DNA from: Elephas maximus indicus
Lineage: Eukaryota; Chordata; Mammalia; Proboscidea; Elephantidae
Reading direction: 5' to 3'
Assembly: GCF_024166365.1 (NCBI RefSeq)
Contig: NC_064842.1
Span: 29,669,001 to 29,733,000, forward strand
Length of the DNA: 64,000 bases
The translations under genes were made by a program, and so were the position numbers. Below the pieces are notes generated by a model, which worked only from the letters and a program-made list of their open reading frames with translations, was not told the DNA's origin and made no database searches. This document shows, piece by piece, positions 22,150 to 33,942 of the stretch (position 1 is the first letter of the stretch; every line of letters begins with the position of its first letter).

Positions 22150-22535
22150 AACTGCCTGTCCGTTTGTTGTACTGTGGTGGCTATGTGTTGCTGTGATGCT
22201 GGAAGCTACGCCACCAATATTTCAAATACCAGCAGGGTCACCCCTGGTGGACAGGTTTTAGCAGAGCTTCCAAACTAAGACAGAGAGGCCTGGTGAGCTA
22301 CTTCTGAAAATCAGACAATGAAAATCCTATGGGTCACAACATAATATTATCTGATATAGTGCTGGAAGATGAGCCCTCTATGTTGGAAGGCAATCAAAAT
22401 GCACAGTGACTTGCAACAAAGAATTTGAGCATGTCAATGATTGTGAAGATGGTACAGGACCAGGCAACATTTCATTCCATTGTACATGGGAATGTACATG
22501 AGTCAGAGCTGACTTGATGGCAACCAACAACAACA
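22150..22535 (+). mobile_element. internally deleted RTE-derived copy
   Basis: RTE 5' UTR block ('accagcagggtcacccctgg', 'gctggaagatgagccct') fused at 22391-22408 directly to the RTE 3' tail ('caggaccaggcaacatttc', 'ggcaaccaacaacaacacc'). The coding region is absent. The junction matches those at 6186-6206 and 40685-40700. Confidence 0.8.
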
Positions 22536-23589
22536 CCTTTTTATGGCCTGGCCCTGAACAGACACGGTAATAAGTGCACACTGGCGACTCATTCATAAAT
22601 GGTGGCCCAGTCTTCGTCTCTGGGAGGCCTGTGAATTCATGAGCCAAGGAGCATCCACTGAATGCAACTTAGCACATATTGGCAGCACTTGTCACAACCA
22701 CCCCTCTCCTCCAGAGTATAATGTCATGATTGGTGGTCAGGGAGTCAGGTACACTCCATTACGTAGCCTCTGGACTTCCCTCTCTCTCAAGTGGATCTTG
22801 GAGCCTACATAAGGAATGGAGTAGAGCCTTCTCACCCCTCTCTCTCATGCTACTCACTTCTCCTGGGGTTTCTTGGACTCTGGTTTCAGAGGTTGCAAGG
22901 TTTGGAACTCCTTGCTGTAAACAATTTGATCTTTGGTCCTAGTTTCTGAGAGCAGGGCTATACCTGAGGCCAATGACTCAGGGGCCAACCTGACCAAGAG
23001 GGACTACCTGGGGGCTCAATGCTGACTAAGCCTCAGGAGACATGATGTAATCTGTCGTGGTCACATGATGAGATCAAAAAAAGGCCTTGGAGCTGGAGGC
23101 TCAATGGAGCTTCCTGGGCGGAGAGAGTGAACATCTGCTCTTCGGAGGGTAGGTGTGTCCCCTGGGGACATGGAAGCTCTGTGCCAAGGCCTGTCCTGAC
23201 CTCGCCCTATGTGTTTGTATCTTTTTTTCCTCCTAGGTTAAAGATACCCCTTTCCCTGGAGTTTGTGAGTCATTCCAGTGGATTATCGAACCTAAGAAAT
23301 AGAGAAGGGGCCAGTACCCACAGACCTAGCCCCAGGTGAATGAGGATGAGAGAGAAAGGACTGCATGGAGCAGCTGGTGTCTGAACTGACCAGGGAGGAA
23401 AGCTGAGATTTCTACAGGACACAGTTGGCATGTGGAATGGGATTTATTATCTACCACACATTTGGCATCAGAAGTGAATGATCTCAGCCTCCCTGGACTA
23501 GTTTGATACAATTGGTGCAGCGAACAGGGTTAGCTACAGAGAACTCTGACATACAGAGATCCTCAGAGCACCTCGTCCCTCGGTTTTAT
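22536..23589. other. unique sequence, no gene recognised
   Basis: No interspersed repeat or exon could be supported. Short frames only. Confidence 0.5.
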
Positions 23590-24580
23590 TACTGTGCATC
23601 ACACAGTATTTGGCCACCTAACATGAGCCTGGTCTTGTGCCAGGTGCTGAGGTTACAGGTGCTGCCAAGGGGCTTACTGTGTAGTGGGAAAGGCAGACCT
23701 GCTAAAGGCAAATTACAGAGTGAGAGCAAAGTGCAGTGGAAATCCTGGGGAGGAGGTCAGGGAAGTCTTCACAAAGTGGGTGGTATTTGACTTGGATCTT
23801 AAGGGAGGTATAGGACTTTAACCAGCCATGAAAGGGCAACGAGAGTCCAGCTAGGTGGAGCATGGCAAAGGTGAGAAGCCCTAAAAGACTCTGGTACTTG
23901 TAGGACATAGAATAAATTTCAGTGTGTACGGCATGCGTGTGCATGGACCTGACCACAGTAGGGAGGATTGGGCCCTTCGGCAGGTCCCCTTGTGCCATGC
24001 TACAGAACTTAGGTGTTATCATAGAGCTGATGAGGAATCACTGGACGTTTTTCAGCAGAGTGGAGTATGAAGGAGGGACTACAGAGGCCAAGAGAGATGA
24101 GAGATGAGTTGTGATTGTCGCGGTCCAGGACAGCAAAGGCTGGCTTTGAGGCACTGGGAATACAGAAAAGGGTAACATTTCATGTCAGAATCAATCAAAT
24201 CTAGCGATCTGTTGAGTATCAGAGAGAAAATGAGGGAAGCATTGAGAACCACCTGGAATTTTGAACTTGAGAGACTAGAATCAGGAAGCAAGGCAGAATG
24301 GGGAGGACAGTGGGGGAATAATGAACCAATAGCACCATGGGTCCAAAATCATACTCTCTTGGCTTCAGGGATATGAAAATTGACAAAAGAGGATGTTGTG
24401 AGTAGGGACTAGTCTTTCAAGAACTTTAATGAGGAAGAGGAGGGGGGACTCTATGACAGCTTTAAGTGAGACAAAGATTTTTCCCCAAAAAAAAAAAAAA
24501 ATTTTTTTTCTTTAATAGGGAAAGAGCATATTTGTGAGTAGAGGGGAAAACATTGTAAAGAAGGGGGGATTGTAGAATAT
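23590..24580 (-). mobile_element. L2 LINE fragment, about 1 kb
   Basis: Reverse-strand L2 order: 'cttgtgccaggtgctgaggt', 'ggggcttactgtgtagtggg', 'gtcagggaagtcttcac', then 'catagagctgatgaggaatc'. The distal part (24405-24580) is homologous to 27029-27186. A/T-run at 24486-24511. Confidence 0.65.
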
Positions 24581-24584
24581 AGTA

Positions 24585-24760
24585 GAGCTACCATTTATTG
24601 AGTGAGTAAAATGCGCAGGCCATACATCAATCACTTAGTACACATTACCTCATTTCATTGTCACACCAACCCAATGAAGTAGGTATAATTAGACTCATTT
24701 TCCAACTGAAGAAACTGAGGCAGATGATGGAGTCTGCAGGCATGGGGACTTGTTAGCAGT
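24585..24760 (-). mobile_element. MIR SINE
   Basis: Reverse-strand MIR pattern: 'accatttattgagtgagta', 'acattacctcatttcattgt', 'gaagtaggtataattagactc', 'gaagaaactgaggcag'. Confidence 0.8.
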
Positions 24761-25939
24761 TAATTGGAAAGGATGACATAGTTGAGACGGAACTAAAATG
24801 GAGTCAAACAGGAACTAGTAGAATGGGGGGGTTTCAAGGAGCTGAGAGCCTGGGACTGTTAACAAAGACAGAGAACATGCTGAACTGGAATGGGAGAGTG
24901 AAGAGTGAGGAAGAGCAAGAAGATTTGTTGCAATGAGGGATGTCTAAATTGTAGATGTGGGACTTGAAGCATTTCTAGCCTGTGACAAAGAGCAGGCATT
25001 AAGGATCTGTGAGGCTGGGGCTCCATGGTTCATTCACACGAGTGTTAAGGTGAGCAAGGATGGGCAGCAGCAAAGAGCCCTCTGTGGCTGGTGGACACAG
25101 ATGACAGTGATGGGCTTATCTACTCCTGTCTCTACTTTACCTCTTTTCCTTGAGCCTCTCTGAAAGTCACATCATGTTCAGGGGCATTTGTTTTTCCCAG
25201 AGATGATGTGTCCAAGAAATATCTCATGTCTCCAATTACCTTGCTCTTTAACACTATAGCTGGGATAATCAGTCTTGCTTTTGCGTGTCTGTCTTTTGAA
25301 GCATGTATGAATTTCAAATAGATGCAGCCAACATTTTTGCCTCAGAGATACATTCTGTTGGTGTGTGCTTTCACCCTGTTGCCAAGTTGAACCTTAAGCT
25401 GATTTTTAATTTATGTCTGGTAACGAGGGAGGGTTTATTAACGAGGGATGGGGGTAGCCTTGCATAATTGAAATCTGAAGACAAGCCAAGAGCTCATTTG
25501 AGCCAATAATTCCTACATCCTTTCCTACGAAGTCTTTACCCCAGTGTTACTAACAAATACAAATTGACAAATCTGCGTTTCACTAGTTCTTTATGTGTTC
25601 CTTATCTGACCTTGGCATAACTGGAATGACTGAGCATTTTGGTCAGTCCAATGCTGTAGAGCCCACCTACAGGGTCCTTCAAGATGCAGGTAGCTTGTAT
25701 TTGGGTGGCCATCATCACCGATCATATTAAATCTAAGCTACTGCATCTGCTAATCATATATCTTTCCACTAAAGTTCGAAAGATATGCCCTTGGTCTGCA
25801 GCTAGCCTCTGGTGAAACTGAATGAATGAATAAATGAATGAATTTTTAAGCCATCTACATATAGATGGAATTTCTGGGTATTCAGCTGATGTGAGAGATG
25901 GCTATTATATAGATTTCTGTGAAGAGGTGTGAAGCCAGT
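24761..25939. other. unique sequence with a short (TGAA)n
   Basis: A (tgaa)n stretch lies at 25819-25844. Otherwise there is no repeat or gene I can support. Confidence 0.5.
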
Positions 25940-26646
25940 GCTCTTGATAAGGACTAAGAGCACGGCTGCTAACTGAAAGATCAGAGGTTCAAATCCACCA
26001 GCTGCTCTGTGAGAGAAAAGACGTGGTGGTCTGCTCCCATAAAGATGACAGGCTAAGAAATCTTATGGGGTAGATCAACTGTGTCATTGTCTTAGTTACC
26101 TAGAGCTGCTGTAACAGAAATACCACAAGTGGATGGCTTTAACAAAGAGAAATTTTTTTCTCTCATGGTCTAGGAGGCTAGAAGTCTGAATTCAGGGGAA
26201 GGCTTTCTCTGTTACCTCTAGGGGAAGGTCCTTGTCATCAATATTCCCCTGTCAAGGAGGTTCTTAGCACAGGGACCCCAGATCCAAAGGATGTGCTTCC
26301 CTTCTGGTTCTTCATTCTTGGTGGCACGAGTTTCCTCTGTCTTTCTGCTTGCTTATCTCTTTTATATGTCAAAAGAGATTGACTTAAGATAAAAACCTAA
26401 TCTTTCTAGATTGAGTCCTGCCTCATTAACATAACTGCCACTAATCCTGCCTCATTAACATCATAGAGGCAGGATTTATAACACATAGGAAAATCACATC
26501 AGATAACAAAATAGTGGACAGTCACACAATACGGAGAATCATGGCCTGGCCAAGTTGACACACATTTTTAGGGGACACAATTCAACCTATAACAGTCGTA
26601 TAGGGTCTCTGTGAGCTGGAATCAACTTGACGGTAGACAACAACAC
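25940..26646 (+). mobile_element. AfroSINE split by a MaLR-type LTR
   Basis: The plus-strand head and body (25940-26087: 'gcacggctgctaactgaaag', 'ggttcaaatccaccagctg') and the tail (26600-26646: 'atagggtctctgtgagctgg', 'gacggtagacaacaacacc') are one SINE interrupted by the LTR at 26088-26594. Confidence 0.85.
26088..26594 (-). mobile_element. MaLR-type solo LTR inserted in AfroSINE
   Basis: A 507-bp block with TG...CA ends, flanked by 5-bp repeats with one mismatch (gtcat 26083-26087, gtcgt 26595-26599), as expected for ERVL-MaLR. The right end ('ggacacaattcaacctataa') and left end ('gctgctgtaacagaaatacc') are the reverse complement of MLT1-type termini, while the middle differs from the MLT1 copies at 5.2 and 58 kb. 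No internal retroviral genes are present. Confidence 0.75.
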
Positions 26647-27028
26647 CACTATTTGCCTAATCAAAGACACAAACATATTTCAGTAGGTGAGATTTTTGGA
26701 AGATTAACCAAAATACAAGATGACATTTAGCAGGGATTACACATAAAGTTACACAGTTCTGTTTTTATTTTTAAAACCTCTCAAGTGTGGAAGTATAGAA
26801 TGCGAACAATAAGATTAGAATCGTGGAGTGAAAAGAGCCTTACAGAACAATCAATTCAATGTCTTCATTTTACCCACAAGAAAATTAAGCCAATGAAGTC
26901 CAAAGACTTCCCTGGGGTCTTAGTCCAGTTTTGTTTGTTTGATATCAAAATTCCTTATCAAAGAATCTTAAATTTAAAAGGGGGTATATTCAGAGAAACT
27001 TCATAGAAACCAACTCAAAGAGGTTTAG
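26647..27028. other. unique sequence, no gene recognised
   Basis: A 73-codon plus-strand frame at 26785-27006 shows no domain. No repeat was assigned. Confidence 0.5.
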
Positions 27029-27186
27029 TGTAGACTAGTCTTCCATGAACTTTAATAAAGTGGAGGGAGACTCTATGACAGTGAGATAAAAGTTTCTTTT
27101 CTGTCCTCTTTTTTCCCTAAAATAGGGGAAAAGGCATGTTTATAAGCAGAGAAGACATTGTAAAGGAGAGATTGTAGAATACTTCC
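27029..27186 (-). mobile_element. L2-type fragment homologous to 24405-24580
   Basis: It shares 'gactagtctt', 'gactctatgacag', 'acattgtaaag' and 'gattgtagaata' in order with 24405-24580. Divergence is high, so the two are separate old copies of one family rather than a recent duplication. Confidence 0.55.
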
Positions 27187-27261
27187 ATTATTTCATCTTT
27201 GCTTATAATATTCTCCTCCCTTGGTATGCCTTCGCCTTCACATCCCTAAGCCCTACTCTTC

Positions 27262-27495
27262 CTTCAGAGATATTTATTAAGCATTCACTGTGTGCCAGGT
27301 TCAGGACTAGAAGCTTTACTTCCAATAGCTCCAGAGATCATTATTATTAGTTTACTTTTGTATATGAGGAAACTATAACTCAGACAAGTGAAAAAACCTG
27401 CCTAGCATCACGTGGCTGTTAAAAAAAGGAGTCAGGCTTAGCCTAGGACTGAATGGCTTCAGAGACAATATTCTTCCCTGTGAGCTCTGCTGCCT
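27262..27495 (-). mobile_element. MIR SINE
   Basis: 'gatatttattaagcattcac', 'tgtgccaggttcagg', 'ttgtatatgaggaaac' and a following 'gcatcacgtggctgtta' give the reverse-strand MIR order. Confidence 0.75.
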
Positions 27496-28883
27496 CTCTC
27501 ACAGCAGTTCTAGTTTGTCTTCCATGAGACATTTTCTCTTCAACTGAGCCCCAGCTCCCCTGGCTCTCAGAGCCCCTTTCTAGCCACGGTTTCAGGTCTG
27601 CTATTGGCACTCAGCCTAGCCACCTTGACCTCAATCTAGATGCATTCTAGGGTGCACTGATGTTCTTTTCTTGAGGAGCATCTAAAAATACAGCAGAAAC
27701 CTTGCAGGAGAGAAGGGTGCCCAACTTGGCAGTCATTCTCTTTAATTGTTAAGTCATGTTGTGGAAGATGGTTTCCTTCTTTTGTTTTTTGCACTCTTCT
27801 GTCTCTCATTACATTTTGTGAAAGGGTTGTGAGGCCAAGAGCTAACAAGATTTCTTTCCTCCAATTCCCAACAGGCACAATAAATGGAAAACAGAGTAAT
27901 ACTTCCTAGTCTTTATTCCAGTTAACTTCAAATGTAATTTATTTAAAACTGGGGTTATAGGTTGAGAAAAGAACTGGCTCCTGGTTTGGAAATTGTTGAA
28001 AATTGTAGCTTTTGTTTTAATTTTGATACTTTAAAACTGGAAAGTCACTGGTTAATTTCCCTTTCTTGATGTTTCTGCTTCCAGCAGCCTTCATGTTCTC
28101 TGTAGACTGGCTCCTCTGCTCACTCATAACCATCCTTGAAGGGCAGAGGCAACTTCCAAATCTCCATGGCCTAGACTCCTCACAGCTAGCTGGCTCAGGC
28201 AGGCGTGGCTCCCTCGGCCAGCTGAGATCAGGGCCCACCTCAGGCCCATGATTATCGCAGGGGTGGGGCTATCCCTTGTGGAGCCGATTGAGGCTGATTC
28301 TGTAAGAAGAGGGTCAGGGTGGGGAGGACATGACCGGCCACTCTAGAGCCCCCAGGATGGAACAGGCAAGTCAGAGCCCAGGTGTCATTGACTCCGGGCC
28401 AGCCTTCTGTCAATGACTGGGCAGTTTGGGTGGATGCAAACACAGCAGCAGTTAAAAATGAGGTGTTGCTCCAAAAGGTAAATGCAATCATAAGCAAGAA
28501 AGGGGATGAGAGCCCTATTCTACCCCTCCCTGGTCAGATATTATTCAAAGTTGCATGGTTGTCACATTTAAAGAATAATCCAGAAACAAAATAGAGTACC
28601 GCCAGGAAAAAGGAACTGTGATGGTGAAGGGATTCAAAATTACGTTACAGAAGAAATGGTTGTAGGAATTTAGGATATTTAGGCTGGAGAGAGGAAGATT
28701 TAAGAGAGATGATTCTTTTGTCTACATGTTTGAAGGGCTGACTTAATTTTTAAAGAATTTAATGTTTGTATATATCTAGAGAGGTCCAGAACTAGTACCA
28801 GTGGGTAGAAATTAAAGCGGGGAAGACTTTGGTTTGCAATTACAGTCAGCATTCTTTCAATTAGAGTATCTAAAAATAGGCTC
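27496..28883. other. unique sequence, no gene recognised
   Basis: GC-rich patch at about 28130-28400 without CpG clustering. Frames of 60-81 codons only. No repeat assigned. Confidence 0.5.
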
Positions 28884-29344
28884 CACCACCTGTCAGTTTG
28901 TTGCACTGTGGTGGCTTGCGTGTTCCTATGATACTGGAAGTGATGCCACCAGTATTATAAATACCAGCAGGGTCACCCATGTTAGACAGGTTTCAGTGGC
29001 GCTTCCAGACCAAGACAGACTAGGAAGAGGGACCTGGCAATCTGCTTCTAAAAATTAGCAAGGAAAACTCCATGGATCACAGAATATTGTCCAAGACTTC
29101 TACTTTTTTTACTTTGGATGTGTCATCAGGAGGGACTGATCACTGGAGAAGGACATCATATTTGGTAAAGTGGAGGGTCAGCAAAGATGAGGGAAGCCCT
29201 CAGTAAGATGGGTTGACATAATGGCCACAACGATGGACTCAGACATACCAACAATCATGAAGATGGCATAGGACTAGGCAACATTTTGTTTTGTCATACA
29301 TGGGTTGCTGTAAGTTGGAGTCTACTCTGGCAACTAACAACAAA
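28884..29344 (+). mobile_element. internally deleted RTE copy, independent junction
   Basis: RTE 5' UTR block ('gtcagtttgttgcactgtgg', 'accagcagggtcacccat') joined at about 29085-29095 to a longer 3' segment that begins near 'tactttggatgtgtcatcag'. The junction differs from the shared one in the other deleted copies, so it is a separate deletion event. Confidence 0.8.
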
Positions 29345-30571
29345 AATTGGTTGCCCTATCATGTTCAAGAAAAGGTTGAATGATCACTTATAAGAAAAGC
29401 TGTAGAGATGATAAATAAATTAGTAGATTTCTAAGGTCGATTCCTGTCCTGGAATTCTATGATCCTGCTGCAGGTTGGCTGGATTCATTGTTATCACAAG
29501 AGCTAAGACCACTGTGTATGGCCAATCTGATCAGAGGAGTCAGGGGATGCTAAGTGCTGAGGACCTGAGTTCAGCAGGCTGCATGGTCTCACATTGAAGT
29601 CCTTCTATTCTGGGCCTTCTCAAGTCTGTTTGATGTGAGAGACACAGCCCAGAGAATAGCCTACTTCCGCTGAGATGTATTGGCTCACTCCAGCCTCCCT
29701 CCCACCAGCAGGATCATCATCTGCTGGAGAGACCAGTAGGGCTGCTGGCTGTCTATCAAATGCCCAAGAAATGGAATCAGTATTAAAAAGAGTGCTTTAG
29801 ACATAGCTTGTTGGGTGGCAAAGATCAGAAGCCTGTTCAAAGTAGCTCAGATTTTAGAAAGGATAAGGGAAAAGTGTAGAGGAATGCATTTTTAAGGATA
29901 TAAAGAAGTTTTTCAAAATTCCGAGATAAGTTGCACACCAGGAGTTGGAAGGGCAGGAATTAGGAAATGTCTGGGGACTTCAACAACAAGAGTTCATGGG
30001 TCTTTACAAAAGCATGCCAATACTAATGTGATTTGGCTGTACTCCTCAGGGCTGCTTATTTTTTCCCGCCTTCATTCAGAATCCATGAGAGACAACTGAT
30101 TGCTGGCCAGTCAATCAGCTGGCTGGCTGGATCTTGTATCCAACCCTCAGCTAATAACCAGGATCTGGTTAAATGATACATAATTCTGCACCACTCAAGG
30201 GCTAGCTATAAAATGCCCAGAGCAAATTAAGCCAGAGAGAGAAATTGGGCTTGGCAGAAAAGTTGGTCAACTTGTTCATTGCAGATACAACTAAGAAGAG
30301 TCCTGAGTAATCCACACTATGTGCACTCAACCAATCCATACCGATTTGGGGCTGTTTATAACTTTTCAGTTTTAACTCCTTTACTCTTCCTCCAATGAGG
30401 AGGCATATCTACAAAGTCATATTGCTCCCAACTGATTCAATGATCCCAAAATACAAGATCAGCATGTTTGCTAGGTCAGGTGCCTGCATACAATTCCAAA
30501 GAGGTCAAGCAAAAAGACTGACAAGCCAGCTTTGATTACTCATTCTAATTAATTCACTCATTAGCACAGGT
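29345..30571. other. unique sequence with a TATA-like motif
   Basis: No repeat assigned. A 'ctataaaatgcccagag' motif lies at about 30207, about 30 bp below an AT-rich 'ggttaaatgatacataat' stretch (30168-30185). No downstream open frame supports a promoter. Confidence 0.4.
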
Positions 30572-30960
30572 AACAAATAATTATTGAGTGCTTAATTACG
30601 AGCAAGAAGAACCCTGGTGGTGCCGTGGTTAAAGCACTTGGCTGCTAACTAGAAGGGCAGCAGTTCGAAACCACCAGCTGCTCTGAGGGAGAAAGATGTG
30701 GCCGTCTGCTTCCATAAAGATTTACAGCCTTAGAAACTCTATAGGGCAGTTCTATTCTTGTCCCATAGGGTTACTGTGGGTTGGAATCGACTCGATAGCA
30801 GTGGGGGTTTGGGTTTGGGTTTTTCATTATGAGCGTTACTCCCTACCAAAAGCAAAGAGGTATAATCTGTGGTTTATGTCCTCAGACAGCTTGCAGTCTA
30901 TCTGGGGAGCCAATATAAGACACACACCCTTAAGCAAAAAAGTACAATGTAAGATAATTC
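30572..30960 (-). mobile_element. L2-like fragment split by AfroSINE
   Basis: The left piece 30572-30603 ('aataattattgagtgcttaa') and the right piece 30835-30960 ('cagacagcttgcagtctatc', 'tggggagccaat') are consecutive in a reverse-strand L2 end. Confidence 0.5.
30604..30825 (+). mobile_element. AfroSINE (long variant) with target duplication
   Basis: Head 'accctggtggtgccgtggtt', B-box-like 'agttcgaaacc', the extra 'gaaagatgtggccgtctgct' body segment, and a 'gggtttgggttttt' tail. A 9-bp repeat with one mismatch (attacgagc 30595-30603; attatgagc 30826-30834) flanks it. Confidence 0.93.
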
Positions 30961-31663
30961 CTATTATAGAGCCTTGTGGGTTTAACCGTCCATGTGCTAA
31001 AAGGAATCAGGTCCAACTCCTTCAGCATGGCGTGCTAGTTAAGCAAAATCCAGGGTCTTCATTCAACAGAGGTGGAATAGCTGTCTCCCTGCAGCTCTTA
31101 ACTAGAGAAACTTTGAAGTCTTCTGCAATTTATTAGGCAGAATAAAGATGGAACTCGAGAAGAGTGAGTGGGCAATCTGGGTGGCAGGTGCTGAGCAAGG
31201 ACAGCCCCTTCCCACGCTCTCTGTGCTGCCTGTTGTTTCTAAGGAATCGCATTCTCATCCCTACCATCCAGAACAAGACTTGCTATGAGACTGTGTAAGG
31301 TGGCCAGCCACTAGCCACAGCTCACAGAAGCTTCTGGACTGAGCCTGGCCCTCACCCTCAGAACTAGAGGAAAACGGGGCTCTCAGGTGGGATATGTCTA
31401 CCTAAAAGGTTGTAGATTTTGGTGGTGTTTCTGTTGTTTTCTTTTAGATGTGGGATCATGAAGGTCACTTGTCCTAAGCCTGCAGAACGGAACTTTCTCC
31501 GTGGTGATCCCACCAGCAATGGTCCGTATATTATAGCTGCTCATCCTGCTATGTCTACCCTTTGCCAGCCAGCTCCACCACCGTGTCCAGCCTCTCTGTC
31601 TTTTATAAAGTGGTCAGCTTTTTGAGCAACATCTTCCTCTCCCTGCCCCTCAGCTCATACAAA
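30961..31663. other. unique sequence, no gene recognised
   Basis: No interspersed repeat could be assigned. A 68-codon frame at 31419-31625 has no domain. Confidence 0.5.
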
Positions 31664-31800
31664 GAATCAATCAACAAACATTTATTGAGGACTGCTCTGA
31701 TTGGGGCTCTGGCATGAGTGCTACGGGAGATTCAAAAGTGACAGTACCCTTGCCTTCTGAGAGCTTACCATCTGTGGGGTCAAATGCCATGTATAAAATA
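31664..31800 (-). mobile_element. L2-like LINE 3' end
   Basis: 'caacaaacatttattgagga' followed by 'tgagagcttaccatctgtgg' is the reverse-strand L2 terminal pattern. Confidence 0.6.
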
Positions 31801-31813
31801 TCTCTAAGGCAAA

Positions 31814-32013
31814 GCAGGGGTCCCTGGGTGGTACAAACAGTTAATGAGCCAAGAGGTTGGAGGTTCTAGTCCACCCAGAGGTGCCTCGGAAGAAAGGTCT
31901 GGCAATCTACTATTGAAAACTCTATGGACCACAGTTCTACTGTGACACACCTGAGGTCGCCATGAGTTGGAGTCAACTTGATGGCAACTGGTTGTTTTTT
32001 TTTTTTTTAACAC
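31814..32013 (+). mobile_element. AfroSINE (gggtccctgggtggt-type head)
   Basis: Plus strand. Head 'ggggtccctgggtggtacaa', body 'cacccagaggtgcctcggaa', tail 'gccatgagttggagtcaact' and a T-run. The 8-bp repeat aaggcaaa flanks it at 31806-31813 and 32014-32021. Confidence 0.93.
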
Positions 32014-32079
32014 AAGGCAAAATCGTGCTGTGATTTTGATCAGAATTACATTGAATATATTAACTTAGAGGAGAATTGT

Positions 32080-32700
32080 TAACTTTAAAGGAAGAAAAAG
32101 ATAGGAGAGAGACCTACTGGAAAAATGGGCTGTGGATATAAAGATACAGTTCACACTAGGGGAAGCCCAAATGCCTAATAAGTATATGAGGCAATACTCA
32201 GTCACACTAGAAATCAAAGAGATAGCAATTAAGACAACAGTGAGATACCAGTTTGCATCCATCAGATTGGGGAGAAAATACTACATTAAAGAATGCCAAT
32301 TGTTATTGAGAGTATGAAGAAATATGAACTCTATGAAATGCTAGTAGAAGTATAAACTGGTAGAGTCAGCCCAGAGAGCAATCTTCAGTATTTAGTGAAT
32401 CCCACATCTGGGCATGTATCCAGATAAACTCTGATTGTAACAGGATATGTTCAAGGATGTTTAGTGCGAGATTATTTGTGGTAGTGATACTTTGGGGGCA
32501 AAATAGATTTCAGTCACCAGGAGAATTCGCATGGGCTCTATGCATCTGATGGAATACTATGGAGCAGCTAGAATAATAAGATAGACCTACACTCAGCGTA
32601 TAAACACGATAAGATCCGTCATTTATGTCAATTAAAAATATTTAGAGCTCCACACAGAAAAAAAACACAATGTAGTTTTGAGGGTACATACAAATCCAAA
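32080..32700 (+). mobile_element. ancient L1 3' end fragment
   Basis: The plus-strand order 'gaaatcaaagagatagcaat', 'gagataccagtttgcatcca', 'gatggaatactatggagcag' is typical of old L1 3' regions. Only short frames survive. Confidence 0.75.
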
Positions 32701-33592
32701 AGCATATCTAAGAGCGTGATTCTTCTGGATATTGAATGTAGTTCCCTGGAGTGAAGTAAAATTAATCCACAAGGCTCTGTTTGCACCCAAGATCAAATAC
32801 CTTCAAGAACACCCAAGTCTGTATGCTCTGATATCATATTCACCAAGTAACGTGTTGAAGCTTGGTAGATTCTTAGATAATAGATTGTCAGAAAAGCAGA
32901 AAGAGGGTATTCTCAAAAGAAAATACCTGAGTATTCCATTATAGAAAATATCTGAGCAACAGAAATTGATATACTGGCATCAGTCTCTTGTGAGTTGGGT
33001 TAATAGGAATCATTATCCCAAAGCTTAGTTATTTACCTGGTTTCTCTACCTCCCGAAATCATTGGTAAAATATGGACTTTTGATAAGATTTGGGTCCAAT
33101 TTTTTTTCTTTAAGACGACTTCATTGGTAGTACTGTGCACTTTATGCTGCATCGTATTGGGGGATGCGTAACATCTGCTGGTCTCACTTTTAGTGAGGTT
33201 AATTTTGATCAGTGGGTTCAAATGGTGCCTGGACTTATTCTGTCACTTTAAAATTCTCCATCAGTTTTTTACCTAGTGGTTTTAGCATGTATGGATAATC
33301 ACTGCCTGGTTCCATCAGGGACTGCAAGTGATCTAACTCTATGACTCCATTTGCATTTATTAGCTGGAGTTCTTCTACCAAGAAAAATTTCTCCTTATCG
33401 ACTATTTCAGAACATTCAAAGAAAGGTCACTATGAAGGCTTGACTTTTCTCCTTCCTTATCAATTTTCAGAATACTTATAAAAGGTACCTTTAGTAACTT
33501 CTAGTGGCTACCAGTATGTTTTTCTTATCACTATAAACACATGAATTTTTATATATTTTATGAGTTTAAATTGTCATCATTATTCTTTTTTT
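32701..33592. other. unassigned, possibly old L1-type repeat
   Basis: AT-rich. The segment 33230-33590 (including 'acctagtggttttagcat') looks like old interspersed repeat, but I cannot name it. No gene seen. Confidence 0.35.
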
Positions 33593-33942
33593 TTAGAATC
33601 TTTTAAACAACTTATATTCAATAAACTTCACATATTTAGAGTGTGCATTTTGATAAGTTTTGACATATGTATACAGTCATAAAGCCACAGTCAAGATAGT
33701 AAATATATCCATCACCCCCCAAAGTTTCCTTGTTCCCCATTGTAATCCCTCTTACCTGCCCCTCCCCTGAACTGCACCCCTAGGCAACAGCTGACCTGTT
33801 TTCTGTTTAAACAGAAATATTTAAAAAGTTATACAGTACCTATTGTTTTTATCAGACTTCTTTTACTCTGCATAATTATTTTGAGATTCATCCATGTTGT
33901 TGCATGCATCAATACATTTTATTGTTGAGTAGTATACCATTG

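Noticed and set aside
24405-27186. Apparent segmental duplication (24405-24580 vs 27029-27186)
   Set aside because: The two are too diverged and both fit the same old L2-type repeat, so they are separate family copies.
30696-31136. 146-codon plus-strand frame
   Set aside because: Starts inside an AfroSINE and runs through an L2 fragment, so it is not a gene.
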